Source of the DNA: Saccharothrix syringae
GTDB taxonomy: Bacteria > Actinomycetota > Actinomycetes > Mycobacteriales > Pseudonocardiaceae
Assembly (NCBI RefSeq): GCF_009498035.1
Contig: NZ_CP034550.1
Span: 248,001-312,000, forward strand
Length of the DNA: 64,000 nucleotides
Direction of reading: 5' to 3'
The position numbers and the translations under genes were made by a program. Below the pieces are notes generated by a model, which was given only the letters and a program-made list of their open reading frames with translations, did not search any database and was not told the origin of the DNA. Below, piece by piece: positions 36,619 through 44,430 of the stretch; position 1 is the stretch's first letter, and every line of letters begins with the position of its first letter.

Positions 36619-37731
36619 TCACTCGCCCGCGAGCCGCCGGCCGATCTCGTGCAGGCCGTCCAGGTCGTGCACGTCGGCGGGCAGCGCGGGTACCCCGATC
36701 AGCGGAACGCCGGGGTGCGCCCGGGTGAACCGCGCGAGCAGTCGCTTCTCGCGATCGGCGACGGCCACGCGGTCCGCGTGCACCCGCAGCACCGCGGCGG
36801 CCAGGGGCGCGTCACCCGACCGCTCCAGCCGGTCCGCCGCGGCCAGCGCGCCCGGTGCGGGCAAGGGGGCCAGCACGGGGTGCGTCCGGTTCGCCACCAG
36901 ACCGGTCAACGGCATGTGCTCGGCGCTCAACCGCTCCACGAAGTAGCTGGCCTCCCGCAGCGCGTCCGGTTCGGCCGCGGCGATCACCAGGAACCCCGTA
37001 CCGGGTGACCGCAGCAGGTCGTAGGTGGCCTGGGCGCGCTGCCGGAAGCCGCCGAACATGCTGTCGAGCGCCTGCACGAAGGTCGACGCGTCGTGCAGGA
37101 GCTGGCCGCCCACGATCGTCGACACGGCCTTGGTGAACAGGCCGAAGCCGGCGCCGACGATCTTGCGGATGCCGCGCCCGCCCGCCCGGGCGGGCGCCGA
37201 CAGCATCCGGATCAGCTTGCCGTCGAGCACCGCGGACAGCCGCTGCGGCGCGTCCAGGAAGTCCAGCGCCGACCGGCTGGGCGGGGTGTCCACGACGATC
37301 AGGTCCCACTCGTCCTGCGCGGCGAGCTGGCCCAGCTTCTCCATCGCCATGTACTCCTGCGTGCCGGAGAACGAGGTGGAGATCGTCTGGTAGAAGGGGT
37401 TGGCCAGGATCTGCTCGGCCCGCTCCCGGCCCGCGTGCTGCCACACCATGTCGTCGAACGTGCGGCGCATGTCGAGCATCATCGCGTGCAGGTCGCCCTT
37501 GAACTCCCCCTCCACGCGGCGGGGGTTGTTGTCGAGCTCCCGCAGGCCCAGCGACTGGGCCAGCCGGCGGGCCGGGTCGATGGTCAGCACCACCGCCCGC
37601 CGCCCCCGCTCGGCGGCGCGCACGGCCAGCGCGGCGGCCGTGGTCGTCTTGCCGACGCCACCCGAGCCGCAGCACACCAGCACCCTGGTCGCCGGGTCGT
37701 CCAGCAGCGCGTCCACGTCCAGCCGGTTCAC
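36619..37731 (-). CDS. ArsA/Get3-like ATPase, second subunit (Rv3680-like)
   Basis: A 370-residue SIMIBI-class ATPase. Deviant Walker [17 protein letters not shown] (about residues 20-35), [15 protein letters not shown] (A-loop/switch I), [15 protein letters not shown] (Walker B/switch II), and a central helical part with [16 protein letters not shown]. The pair Rv3679/Rv3680 in mycobacteria is related to the Get3 tail-anchored-protein system. GTG 37731 overlaps the stop of its partner (GTGA), so the two are coupled and may form a heterodimer. Confidence 0.93.
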   Translation of the reverse strand: MNRLDVDALLDDPATRVLVCCGSGGVGKTTTAAALAVRAAERGRRAVVLTIDPARRLAQSLGLRELDNNPRRVEGEFKGDLHAMMLDMRRTFDDMVWQHAGRERAEQILANPFYQTISTSFSGTQEYMAMEKLGQLAAQDEWDLIVVDTPPSRSALDFLDAPQRLSAVLDGKLIRMLSAPARAGGRGIRKIVGAGFGLFTKAVSTIVGGQLLHDASTFVQALDSMFGGFRQRAQATYDLLRSPGTGFLVIAAAEPDALREASYFVERLSAEHMPLTGLVANRTHPVLAPLPAPGALAAADRLERSGDAPLAAAVLRVHADRVAVADREKRLLARFTRAHPGVPLIGVPALPADVHDLDGLHEIGRRLAGE

Positions 37732-38720
37732 CGGACCCCCTGCCCGACCATCGCCTCGGCCAGCTCGTACAGCGCGGCCACGTCCACCCCGTCGGTCAGC
37801 TCCGGCAGCTCCAGGGTCGGCAGGTCCGACTCGGCCAGCTTCTCCTTGGCCCGCTGCTCGGTGCGCACCCGCACGGCGTGCTCCACGGTCTGCTCGACCA
37901 GGCCCTCCAGCACGTCCTCGGGCAGCTCCAGCCCGGCGGCGACCAGGCCGGCGCGCACCCGCGCCCCGTCGACCCGGCCCTCCGCGGCGGCGGCCACCGA
38001 CCGGGCGGGCAGCCGCGGCGGCCGCACCCGGTTGACGAACACCGCGCCCGGCCGCAGGTCGGCGCCGTCCAGCTCGGCCACCGCGTCCAGGGTCTCCCGC
38101 ACCGGCATCTCCTCCAGCAGCGCGACCAGGTGCACCGCCGTGTCGCCGGAGTGCAGCAGCCGCACCACGCCCTCGCTCTGGCCCTTGATCGGGCCCACCT
38201 TGGCCAGGTCGGCCATGGCGCGGGTGACGTCGAGGAAGCGGACCACCCGGCCGGTCGGCGGCGCGTCCAGCACGACCGCGTCGTACTCGTGCCGCCCGGT
38301 GCCCGAGGTGCGCCGCACGCACTCCTTGACCTTGCCGGTGAGCAGCACGTCCCGCAGGCCGGGCGCCAGCGTGGTGGCGAACTCGATCGCGCCCGTCCTC
38401 TTCAGCGTCCGGCCGGCGAAGCCCAGGTTGTAGAACATGTCCAGGTACTCCAGCAGCGCCGCCTCCGGGTCCACCGCCAGCGCCCGCACCTCGCCGCCGC
38501 CGGGCGCGGACGCGATGCGCTCCTCCGCGTAGGGCAGCGGCGGCCGGTCGAACAGCCGGGCGATGCCCTGCCGGTTCTCGACCTCGACCAGCAGCACCCG
38601 CCGCCCGCCGGTGGCCAGCGCGAGGGCCAGCGCCGCGGCGACCGTCGTCTTGCCGGTGCCCCCCTTGCCGGTCACCACGTGCAGGCGCGCGCGGGTGAGT
38701 TCGTCGGTCCAGCCGTCCAC
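37728..38720 (-). CDS. ArsA/Get3-like ATPase, first subunit (Rv3679-like)
   Basis: A 330-residue partner of the preceding ATPase. Walker [37 protein letters not shown] (where true ArsA has STDP), [17 protein letters not shown] (switch II), and [12 protein letters not shown] (nucleotide base contact). No arsenite-binding cysteines are visible, arguing against arsenic export. GTG 38720 has TAGGCT ending 6 nt upstream and no ribosome site. Confidence 0.93.
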   Translation of the reverse strand: MDGWTDELTRARLHVVTGKGGTGKTTVAAALALALATGGRRVLLVEVENRQGIARLFDRPPLPYAEERIASAPGGGEVRALAVDPEAALLEYLDMFYNLGFAGRTLKRTGAIEFATTLAPGLRDVLLTGKVKECVRRTSGTGRHEYDAVVLDAPPTGRVVRFLDVTRAMADLAKVGPIKGQSEGVVRLLHSGDTAVHLVALLEEMPVRETLDAVAELDGADLRPGAVFVNRVRPPRLPARSVAAAAEGRVDGARVRAGLVAAGLELPEDVLEGLVEQTVEHAVRVRTEQRAKEKLAESDLPTLELPELTDGVDVAALYELAEAMVGQGVR

Positions 38721-38726
38721 CGGATC

Positions 38727-38732
38727 AGCCTA
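38727..38732 (-). promoter_or_regulatory. -10 element (TAGGCT), leaderless
   Basis: TAGGCT on the minus strand ends 6 nt before GTG 38720 of the ArsA-like operon. Confidence 0.6.
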
Positions 38733-38793
38733 TGCGCGAGGGGTGGTGACCCGCTGGCCAGAGGGGCGGGCCGACCGGGCCGATTCCACCGGA

Positions 38794-39045
38794 TCAGTCC
38801 CACATCGTGATGAAGACCACCGCGATGGCCGTCGCGCCCACCACGCCCCAGGCCACCACCGACGGCAGCACGTAGGCGATCAGCACCGCCACCACCGCGA
38901 CCGCGGCGAGCCCGATGAGGGCCGCGCGCCGGACGTCACCGCGGCGGGCGCCCTTGCGGTCGCGGGCCTGCGCCATGCCCACGAGCACCATCACCAGCCC
39001 GCCCAGCAGGAACGAGCCGGTGGCGACGAGCCGCCACGTTTCCAC
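38794..39045 (-). CDS. Small membrane protein upstream of the ArsA-like pair
   Basis: An 83-residue protein with three hydrophobic stretches: LVATGSFLLGGLVMVLVGMA, AALIGLAAVAVVAVLIAYVL and WGVVGATAIAVVFITMW. A basic loop (RDRKGARRGDVRRA) lies between the first and second. Function unknown; it may belong to the ArsA-like operon, being 73 bp upstream. GTG start with TACCTT ending 6 nt before it. Confidence 0.75.
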   Translation of the reverse strand: METWRLVATGSFLLGGLVMVLVGMAQARDRKGARRGDVRRAALIGLAAVAVVAVLIAYVLPSVVAWGVVGATAIAVVFITMWD

Positions 39046-39051
39046 GTGATC

Positions 39052-39057
39052 AAGGTA
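39052..39057 (-). promoter_or_regulatory. -10 element (TACCTT), leaderless
   Basis: TACCTT on the minus strand ends 6 nt before GTG 39045. Confidence 0.6.
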
Positions 39058-39126
39058 GCGCCTGGTGACGGTGTCGTCACCAGGGCGTCACCGGTGGAAA
39101 CCGCAATCCTGCGTGGAGGGGGTTCG

Positions 39127-39132
39127 TAGACT
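39127..39132 (+). promoter_or_regulatory. -10 element (TAGACT), leaderless
   Basis: TAGACT ends 6 nt before GTG 39139. No ribosome site is visible between them. Confidence 0.6.
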
Positions 39133-39138
39133 GCGGGG

Positions 39139-40218
39139 GTGGGGGTGCGCAACGACGTCAGCGGGACCGCTTACGCGCCCGTCGTGCAGGCCGGGCGCAT
39201 CGACCACGTGACGCTCGTGCTGGTGCGCGACGAGTTCCTGCTGGGGCGGCGGGCCGAGCTGACCATGACCGCGCTGGTGGACCGGTTGCGCCGGGTGCTG
39301 GTGCGCAACCTCGCGCTGATCGGGGAGCTGACCCGGAAGCGGGACGAGGCCCGGTTGGCGGCGGCGCGGTCGACGCGGGGGCGGACCGAGGAGCAGTTGC
39401 GGCGCGCGGAGGCCGAGCGGGCCCGTGCGGTGGAGATCACGGCCGGGTTGATGGCGAAGCTGGTCGAGGTGCTGGAGCAGGAGCCCGAGGCGGCGGCCGG
39501 GTTCGACCCCGGGGACCTGCGGGAGTACGCGGTCGACCCCGACGAGCTGCTGGCCGACCTGAACGCCGGGCTGACCGACGTCGACCACCTGCTGGACGCG
39601 CAGTCCCGGGTGCTGACCGGCCTGGTCGGGCCGCCCGCGGTGACCGGTCCGGCGCGGGACGACGACGCCGAGGCCGCCAGGCTGATCGGGATAATGTCGA
39701 ATGTCGACATCAGCCTCACCCATCGGGTGGCGGCCGTGGGGAAGTTGAAGTCGTTCGGCGCGGGGTACGTCGATGACACCGCGGCCGGGATCAGGTCCCT
39801 GCTCTCCGAGGAGGCGGTCGACCACGTCGAGCGCAGGAGCCTCGTCAGGACCCTGACCTCGCTGGCGCCGCGCTTCCGGGCCGAGGCCGAATCCCTCTTC
39901 CGCGCGGGGTGGAACGACACCGACCTCGACCCGCTCCAGCGGATGCACTACGCGTCCGCCCTGGTCGGCTCGGGGGCACGCGACCGGGACCGCGCCCTGG
40001 ACTTCATCCGCTCGGTGGCGATCGGCGGGGTCGAGGACTGCTGGCTGTCCGACCGGCTCGCCGCGGCGCGTCAGTGGGTGAGGGGCGAGCCGGGCGAGCG
40101 GGGCGCGGTCCTCGCCGTCCTCGAAGCCCTCCACCGGCGGCCCGACCTGCCGGAAGGCGACCGCGTCAAGGTGGCCGAGCTGATCAGGGAGATCAGGACG
40201 GACCCCGATGCCCGGTAG
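39139..40218 (+). CDS. Unknown helical protein with N-terminal VQAG motif
   Basis: A 359-residue protein not assigned to a named family. The first 25 residues, RNDVSGTAYAPVVQAGRID, match the short SG-x-x-x-x-PVVQAG-x-I motif seen in many actinobacterial signalling and conflict-type proteins (STAND ATPases, effector-associated proteins). A coiled-coil-prone stretch (LTRKRDEARLAAARSTRGRTEEQLRRAEAERA) spans about 70-105; the rest is helical and acidic. It is absent from the equivalent mycobacterial gene order, so it is an insertion between the ArsA-like genes and the DUF4177-RidA pair. Confidence 0.75.
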   Translation: MGVRNDVSGTAYAPVVQAGRIDHVTLVLVRDEFLLGRRAELTMTALVDRLRRVLVRNLALIGELTRKRDEARLAAARSTRGRTEEQLRRAEAERARAVEITAGLMAKLVEVLEQEPEAAAGFDPGDLREYAVDPDELLADLNAGLTDVDHLLDAQSRVLTGLVGPPAVTGPARDDDAEAARLIGIMSNVDISLTHRVAAVGKLKSFGAGYVDDTAAGIRSLLSEEAVDHVERRSLVRTLTSLAPRFRAEAESLFRAGWNDTDLDPLQRMHYASALVGSGARDRDRALDFIRSVAIGGVEDCWLSDRLAAARQWVRGEPGERGAVLAVLEALHRRPDLPEGDRVKVAELIREIRTDPDAR

Positions 40219-40245
40219 CACACGCGCCCACCCGGGCGCTCCCGC

Positions 40246-40251
40246 TAGGCT
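40246..40251 (+). promoter_or_regulatory. -10 element (TAGGCT), leaderless
   Basis: TAGGCT ends 7 nt before ATG 40259 of the DUF4177 gene. Confidence 0.65.
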
Positions 40252-40258
40252 GCCCGCC

Positions 40259-40414
40259 ATGCAGACGTGGGAGTACGCGACCGTCCCGCTGTTGATCCAC
40301 GCCACCAAGGCGATCCTGGACCAGTGGGGCGCCGACGGCTGGGAGCTGGTCACCGTCCTGCCCAACCCCAGCGGTGAGCAGCACGTCGCCTACCTGAAGC
40401 GACCCAGGGCATGA
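40259..40414 (+). CDS. DUF4177-type small protein (Rv3678A-like)
   Basis: A 51-residue protein, MQTWEYATVPLLIHATKAILDQWGADGWELV with the family WEYATVPLL and GADGWELVTVLPNP motifs, ending LKRPRA. Function unknown. It directly precedes a RidA gene, as in mycobacteria, and overlaps it by four bases (ATGA). ATG 40259 is chosen from the leaderless -10 and family length. Confidence 0.88.
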   Translation: MQTWEYATVPLLIHATKAILDQWGADGWELVTVLPNPSGEQHVAYLKRPRA

Positions 40415-40869
40415 GCCACACCGCGCGGCTGGCCGAGCTGGGCGTCGAGCTGCCGGAGGTGGCGGCCCCGGTCGCCGCGTACGTGCCCGCCGTGCGCAGC
40501 GGGCAGTGGGTCTACACGTCCGGCCAGCTGCCGTTCGTGGCGGGCTCGCTCGCGGCCACCGGCAAGGTCGGCGCCGACGTCAGCCCGGAGGAGGCCAAGG
40601 CCCACGCGCGCACCTGCGCGCTGAACGCGCTGGCCGCCGTGGACGCCCTGGTCGGGCTGGACTCGGTGGTCCGGGTGGTCAAGCTGGTCGGGTTCGTCGC
40701 CTCCGCCGAGGGCTTCACCGGGCAGCCCGCCGTGATCAACGGCGCCTCCGAGCTGCTCGGCGAGGTGTTCGGCGAGGCCGGGCGGCACGCGCGGTCGGCG
40801 GTCGGCGTGGCCGAGCTGCCCCTGGGCGCGCCGGTCGAGCTGGAACTCGTCGTCGAGATCGGGGAGTGA
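40411..40869 (+). CDS. RidA/YjgF family protein (Rv3678c-like)
   Basis: A 152-residue Rid-family protein that would hydrolyse reactive enamine/imine intermediates. Features: YVPAVRSGQWVYTSGQLPF, the trimer-interface segment ALNALAAVDALVGLDSVVRVVKLVGFVAS, and ARSAVGVAELPLGAPVELELV, where archetypal RidA has the catalytic Arg (RSAVGVAELP here). It is coupled to the DUF4177 gene. Confidence 0.93.
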   Translation: MSHTARLAELGVELPEVAAPVAAYVPAVRSGQWVYTSGQLPFVAGSLAATGKVGADVSPEEAKAHARTCALNALAAVDALVGLDSVVRVVKLVGFVASAEGFTGQPAVINGASELLGEVFGEAGRHARSAVGVAELPLGAPVELELVVEIGE

Positions 40870-40870
40870 G

Positions 40871-41473
40871 ATGTCGGACACGTGCCACGAGCTGCTGCTG
40901 CGGCTGGCCGGGCGCCTCCCGGACGACGTGCTGTGGCGGTTCCGCGACTGGGCCGCGACGGACGCGGTCGTGGTGCTGGCCCGCGTCCTGCCGCGCACGC
41001 TGCTGCACGACCGCATCGGCCTGACCGACCACGAGCAGCGCCTCCTGGCGGACGCCCTGGTGCCCCACGGGGCCGATCGGGCGCTCCTCAGTTCCGTCAA
41101 GGGGCTGGACGAATTGCCCGATCCCGGCTACACCTTCTCCCCGGAATTCCCCGATCGGGTGACGATGGGGGATTCCGCGACCGTGGTGCTCGGAGCGACC
41201 CTGCGCGGGCGTCCCGGGGTCGGCGAAGTCCGGTCCGCGTGGCGGCTGGGCGGGGGCGAACCCAGGAGGCTGGTCCTGGTCGCCGCCACGTCCGGGTGCG
41301 CCCGGCTGGCCGGTGAGCTCCAGCGCGTGCTGCGGGCGCTCGGCGAGCACGACCCGTGTGTCGAGGTCCTGCCCGCCGGACTGGACCTGCCGCCCTACCA
41401 CCGGGCGGCGTTGGCGGTCTCGGAGCTGGTGTGCGCCGGCGCCGAGGCCGACGGGCACCTGGTGCCCGTCTAG
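40871..41473 (+). CDS. Unknown protein, short member of a tandem paralog pair
   Basis: A 200-residue protein not recognised as a named family. It has a helical N-terminal domain (CHELLLRLAGRLPDDVLWRFR, then EQRLLADALV) and an alpha/beta second half (GVGEVRSAWRLGGGEPRRLVLVAA, CVEVLPAGLDLPPYHRAAL). Both halves align with the next protein, which is twice as long. It follows RidA by 1 bp with GGGGAG before the ATG, so it is in the RidA operon. It is not part of the mycobacterial version of this locus. Confidence 0.78.
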   Translation: MSDTCHELLLRLAGRLPDDVLWRFRDWAATDAVVVLARVLPRTLLHDRIGLTDHEQRLLADALVPHGADRALLSSVKGLDELPDPGYTFSPEFPDRVTMGDSATVVLGATLRGRPGVGEVRSAWRLGGGEPRRLVLVAATSGCARLAGELQRVLRALGEHDPCVEVLPAGLDLPPYHRAALAVSELVCAGAEADGHLVPV

Positions 41474-41511
41474 AGCTCGGCGCTCCCGCGCGGGCCGGAA
41501 GGAGAGCAGGC

Positions 41512-42735
41512 GTGACGAACGACGGCGTGGGACTGCCCGTCCGTTTACACGACCTCTTGTTGGCGTTGGCCGGGCGCGTCGACGACGACGCCCTGACCCA
41601 GGCCCGGGAGCTGCTGGCGGTCGCCGAGCTGGACAGAGCCGTGGAGTTCCTGGTCGGCTGCCTGCTGGCCGGGCGCATCCCGGTGTCGCCGGAGGAGCGC
41701 CGCGAGGTCGGCGGGCTGCTGGCCGAGGTGCGCTCGGACCCGTCGCTGGCCGACCGGCTGTTCGCCGTGGAGCAGGTGCCCGTGCCGCGCCACCGGTTCA
41801 CCGCGGAGTCCGACCCGGCCGACGGCCTCGGCGAGGTGCTGGGCAAGACCCTGTCGGCGCTGCCCGACGTGCGCGGCGTGCGCGCGACCTGGCGGTCCAG
41901 CCCGGCCGGCGCGACGCCCGGACCGCTGCCGCAGCGGGTCGTCCTGGTGGACGTCGGCCCGGCGGGCTTCGCGCCCGCCACCGCCTACCGGGTCGACACC
42001 GTGCTGCGGCGGGCGGGCATCCGCGCCGCGGTCGAGGTGCTGACCGTGGGCACGCCGCTGGGCGAGTACCACGCGGCCGCCACCACCACGGCCCGCGAGG
42101 TGTTCTTCCCGTCCGGCTCCACCGTCCCCGAGCCGCCACCGGACGCCACGACCTGGTTCGACGGCGACGTCCGGGACCAGGCACCGGTGGTCGAGCCGGC
42201 ACCGGTGCCTGCGGACAACCAGACCGGCTCCAAGTTCCGCCGTGCGCGCGTCGAGTCGTACGAGGGCGCCCAGCCGTTCCCGCCGAAGCCGGTCAAGCGC
42301 CTGCCGGTGCGCGACCAGGCCGAGGAGGAGCGGCGACCCCCGGTCGCCGAGCCCCCGGCGGTCGAGCCGGTGGTTGTCGAGCCCCCGGTCGGCGCCCCGG
42401 TCACCGCCCCGGTCGACGAGCGCCCGGAGCCGGTCGAGGAGCCGGTGATCGCCCTGGCGCCGCTGCCCGACGAGCACCCGCTGTCGCGCTCCGAGGTGAC
42501 GACCGAGCTGGGCCCGGACGACCTGGCGGCGCTGCAGGCGGCCCTGGCCGACGGGCAGGCGCCCGCGGCGGTGCACCTGCCGCCGACCGTGGACGCCAAG
42601 CTCAGCGACCGCGAGCGGGCGCTGCTCCAGCAGCTGCACGAGGAGCTGGCGCAGCGCGAGCAGCAGACGTGGCCCGGGGGACCGGAGTTCGTCAACGGCA
42701 TGCCCAAGCCGAACAACGGCCGGCAGCCCGGCTGA
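41512..42735 (+). CDS. Unknown protein, long member of a tandem paralog pair with Pro-rich linker
   Basis: A 407-residue protein. Residues about 10-75 (HDLLLALAGRVDDDALTQAR, EERREVGGLLAEVRSD) and 120-205 (VRGVRATWRSSPAG, QRVVLVDVGPAG, VEVLTVGTPLGEYHAAA) align with the preceding protein. A Pro/Glu/Val-rich disordered linker (about 230-325, repeated VVEPP, PVEEPV) and a C-terminal helical segment (LSDRERALLQQLHEELAQRE) are extra. GTG start with GGAAGGAGAG upstream. A scaffold or regulatory role is only a guess. Confidence 0.8.
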   Translation: MTNDGVGLPVRLHDLLLALAGRVDDDALTQARELLAVAELDRAVEFLVGCLLAGRIPVSPEERREVGGLLAEVRSDPSLADRLFAVEQVPVPRHRFTAESDPADGLGEVLGKTLSALPDVRGVRATWRSSPAGATPGPLPQRVVLVDVGPAGFAPATAYRVDTVLRRAGIRAAVEVLTVGTPLGEYHAAATTTAREVFFPSGSTVPEPPPDATTWFDGDVRDQAPVVEPAPVPADNQTGSKFRRARVESYEGAQPFPPKPVKRLPVRDQAEEERRPPVAEPPAVEPVVVEPPVGAPVTAPVDERPEPVEEPVIALAPLPDEHPLSRSEVTTELGPDDLAALQAALADGQAPAAVHLPPTVDAKLSDRERALLQQLHEELAQREQQTWPGGPEFVNGMPKPNNGRQPG

Positions 42736-42738
42736 CGC

Positions 42739-42774
42739 GACCGTTGGCCGGTTGTCCTCAACCGGCCAACGGTC
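42739..42774. terminator. Hairpin between convergent genes
   Basis: A perfect 16-bp stem (42739-42754 with 42759-42774, GACCGTTGGCCGGTTG) with a 4-nt TCCT loop, 3 bp after the upstream stop codon. Confidence 0.88.
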
Positions 42775-42811
42775 CGCCCGCCTGTTTCGACCGGGGGCGG
42801 CTCGCCGCGCC

Positions 42812-42862
42812 GGCTCTCACGCCGCGCCGGTCCTCACGCCGCGCCGGTCCTCACGCCACGCC
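42812..42862. repeat. 17-bp tandem repeat, three copies, overlapping a gene end
   Basis: Units at 42812-42828, 42829-42845 and 42846-42862 follow GGTCCTCACGCCGCGCC. The third unit contains the stop codon and last codons of the oxidoreductase on the minus strand. Confidence 0.9.
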
Positions 42863-43747
42863 CTCCGCCTTGCGACGCGCCAGGTCGAGGACCCGCTGGA
42901 GGTGCAGGCCGCGGCGCACGTCCAGCGGGTGCTCCGCGGTGCCGCCGTCGACCATGGCCACGAAGTCGTCCAGCAGGTTGGCGAAGCACTGCAACGCGGT
43001 CGTGCCCCGGTCCGCCAGCACCCGGTGACCGTGCTCGCCGTAGACCGAGATCTCGGAGATGCTCGGGTTCAGCGGCAACGACATGGTTATCGTCGCCACG
43101 CTCGTCGCACCGCCCTCGTGGCGCAGGACCACCTGCCACAGCCCGCGCTCGGAGACGTCGGCCGCGACCACGTCCGTGATCGGCCCCAGGGCGGCGTCGA
43201 GCAGGTCGAACGCGTGCGGGCCCACGTCGTCCAGCGGACCGCGCTCGTGCCGCCACGCCGAGTGCGAGAACGGGCCGCCGAGCAACGCGCCGGTCAGCCA
43301 GCGCGCGCTGCCGCCGACCCAGCCGCCGGTCTCGTTCAGCCGGTCGAGCTGTTCCCGGATCTCGGGGGCGAAGCGCCTGGTCAGCACCACGAGCGAGGCG
43401 ACGCCGTGCCGCGCCACGGCGTCCGCGAGCCGTTCGGCGTCGGCGAGGGTCGAGGCGATCGGCTTCTCCAGCACCAGGTGCTTGCCCCGCTCGGCCGCCT
43501 CGATCGCGAGAGGTGCCTGCACCCCCGGCGGCACGGCGAAGGCGACGGCGTCCACCTGCTCGAACAGCTCGTCGGTGGTGGTGGCGACCGCGGCGCCGTA
43601 AGCACTGGCCAACTGCGCGGCGGCCTCCGGGCGCCTGGCCCAGACGGCGGTCAGGCGGGTGCCGGGGTGGTCGGCGATGCCGGGCGCGTGCACCTGGTTG
43701 GCCCAGGGACCGGCGCCGACGAGTCCTACGCGCAGCTGATCGTCCAC
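42851..43747 (-). CDS. Gfo/Idh/MocA family oxidoreductase
   Basis: A 298-residue NAD(P)-dependent oxidoreductase: Rossmann motif GLVGAGPWANQVHAPGI, the family EKPIASTLADAERLADA segment with the catalytic Lys-Pro pair, and a C-terminal beta-sheet domain (VGPHAFDLLDAALGPITDV with the His/Asp expected at the active site). Substrate unknown. GTG 43747 is chosen because TAGGAT ends 7 nt upstream; the frame upstream runs through a tandem repeat. Short repeats flank both ends of the gene. Confidence 0.92.
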   Translation of the reverse strand: MDDQLRVGLVGAGPWANQVHAPGIADHPGTRLTAVWARRPEAAAQLASAYGAAVATTTDELFEQVDAVAFAVPPGVQAPLAIEAAERGKHLVLEKPIASTLADAERLADAVARHGVASLVVLTRRFAPEIREQLDRLNETGGWVGGSARWLTGALLGGPFSHSAWRHERGPLDDVGPHAFDLLDAALGPITDVVAADVSERGLWQVVLRHEGGATSVATITMSLPLNPSISEISVYGEHGHRVLADRGTTALQCFANLLDDFVAMVDGGTAEHPLDVRRGLHLQRVLDLARRKAEGVA

Positions 43748-43754
43748 GTGATCG

Positions 43755-43760
43755 ATCCTA
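43755..43760 (-). promoter_or_regulatory. -10 element (TAGGAT), leaderless
   Basis: TAGGAT on the minus strand ends 7 nt before GTG 43747. It could alternatively be read as a weak AGGAT ribosome site. Confidence 0.5.
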
Positions 43761-43782
43761 GTTTCCACCGCGTGGCCCCACC

Positions 43783-43876
43783 CCTGTCGCGCCGCTGCGC
43801 CTCCTGTCGCGCCGCTTCGCCCTTGCCGCGCCGCTCCACCCCCTGTCGCGCCGCCCCGCCCTTGCCGCGCCGGCAG
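43783..43876. repeat. 19/20-bp tandem repeat, about five copies
   Basis: CCTGTCGCGCCGCT-like units occur with their TG at 43785, 43805, 43824, 43844 and 43863, alternating 20- and 19-bp steps; units alternate CTGTCGCG and TTGCCGCG. They lie in the 252-bp gap upstream of the oxidoreductase; the remaining gap is C-rich with no gene seen. Confidence 0.85.
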
Positions 43877-43999
43877 CTCACCGCTCACCCTCGGGCGCCT
43901 TCACCCCGCCGCCCCACCTTCAACCCGCGGTTCCCCGTCATGGCTCCCACCACCACGGCTCGCCCAGTTCATCGGCGCGGCCCCCCGGGCCCAGCCACC

Positions 44000-44401
44000 T
44001 CACCGACCCCCGGTGTAAGCCTCCTTGGGCACGAAGATCCGCCCACCGCCGATCCCGCTCGTCCCTCCCCCTTCCCCCTCTCCTCCTCCCCCTCCGCCGA
44101 ACCGGAGCTCCACCCCTTCTTCGGTGCGCACGACCTCGGGCGCGGTCCCCCACCCGTCGGGAATGGGCACGACGTGGCCGTAGTCCTCGGTCTGCCCCAG
44201 CCAAACCTCGTGCTCGGTGCCGCCGATCAACCGGGTCCGCTCCTTGACGTACACGTTCGGGGACCCCTCGTTCGTGTCAACCGTCGTGCTGGAGGGCAGG
44301 AAGAGGAGCACGGCGGCGACCGCCGTGAGTCCGGTGCCGAGGATGGCGCCGAAACCGAACAGGAGGACGTTGAGCAGGCAGCCTTTTCGCGTGGTGTCCA
44401 C
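44000..44401 (-). CDS. Small membrane-anchored protein, unknown
   Basis: A 133-residue protein with one N-terminal membrane helix (LLNVLLFGFGAILGTGLTAVAAVLLFL, about residues 8-34), then an external part with VKERTRLIGGTEHEVWLGQTEDYG and a glycine-rich stretch before FVPKEAYTGGR. Not recognised. GTG 44401 has GAGGAT about 8 nt upstream. It is divergent from the Nudix gene, 29 bp away. Confidence 0.65.
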   Translation of the reverse strand: MDTTRKGCLLNVLLFGFGAILGTGLTAVAAVLLFLPSSTTVDTNEGSPNVYVKERTRLIGGTEHEVWLGQTEDYGHVVPIPDGWGTAPEVVRTEEGVELRFGGGGGGEGEGGGTSGIGGGRIFVPKEAYTGGR

Positions 44402-44418
44402 GGGGATGATCCTCGCCG

Positions 44419-44424
44419 TAGGCT
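44419..44424 (+). promoter_or_regulatory. -10 element (TAGGCT), leaderless
   Basis: TAGGCT ends 6 nt before GTG 44431 of the Nudix gene. Confidence 0.6.
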
Positions 44425-44430
44425 CGGGCC

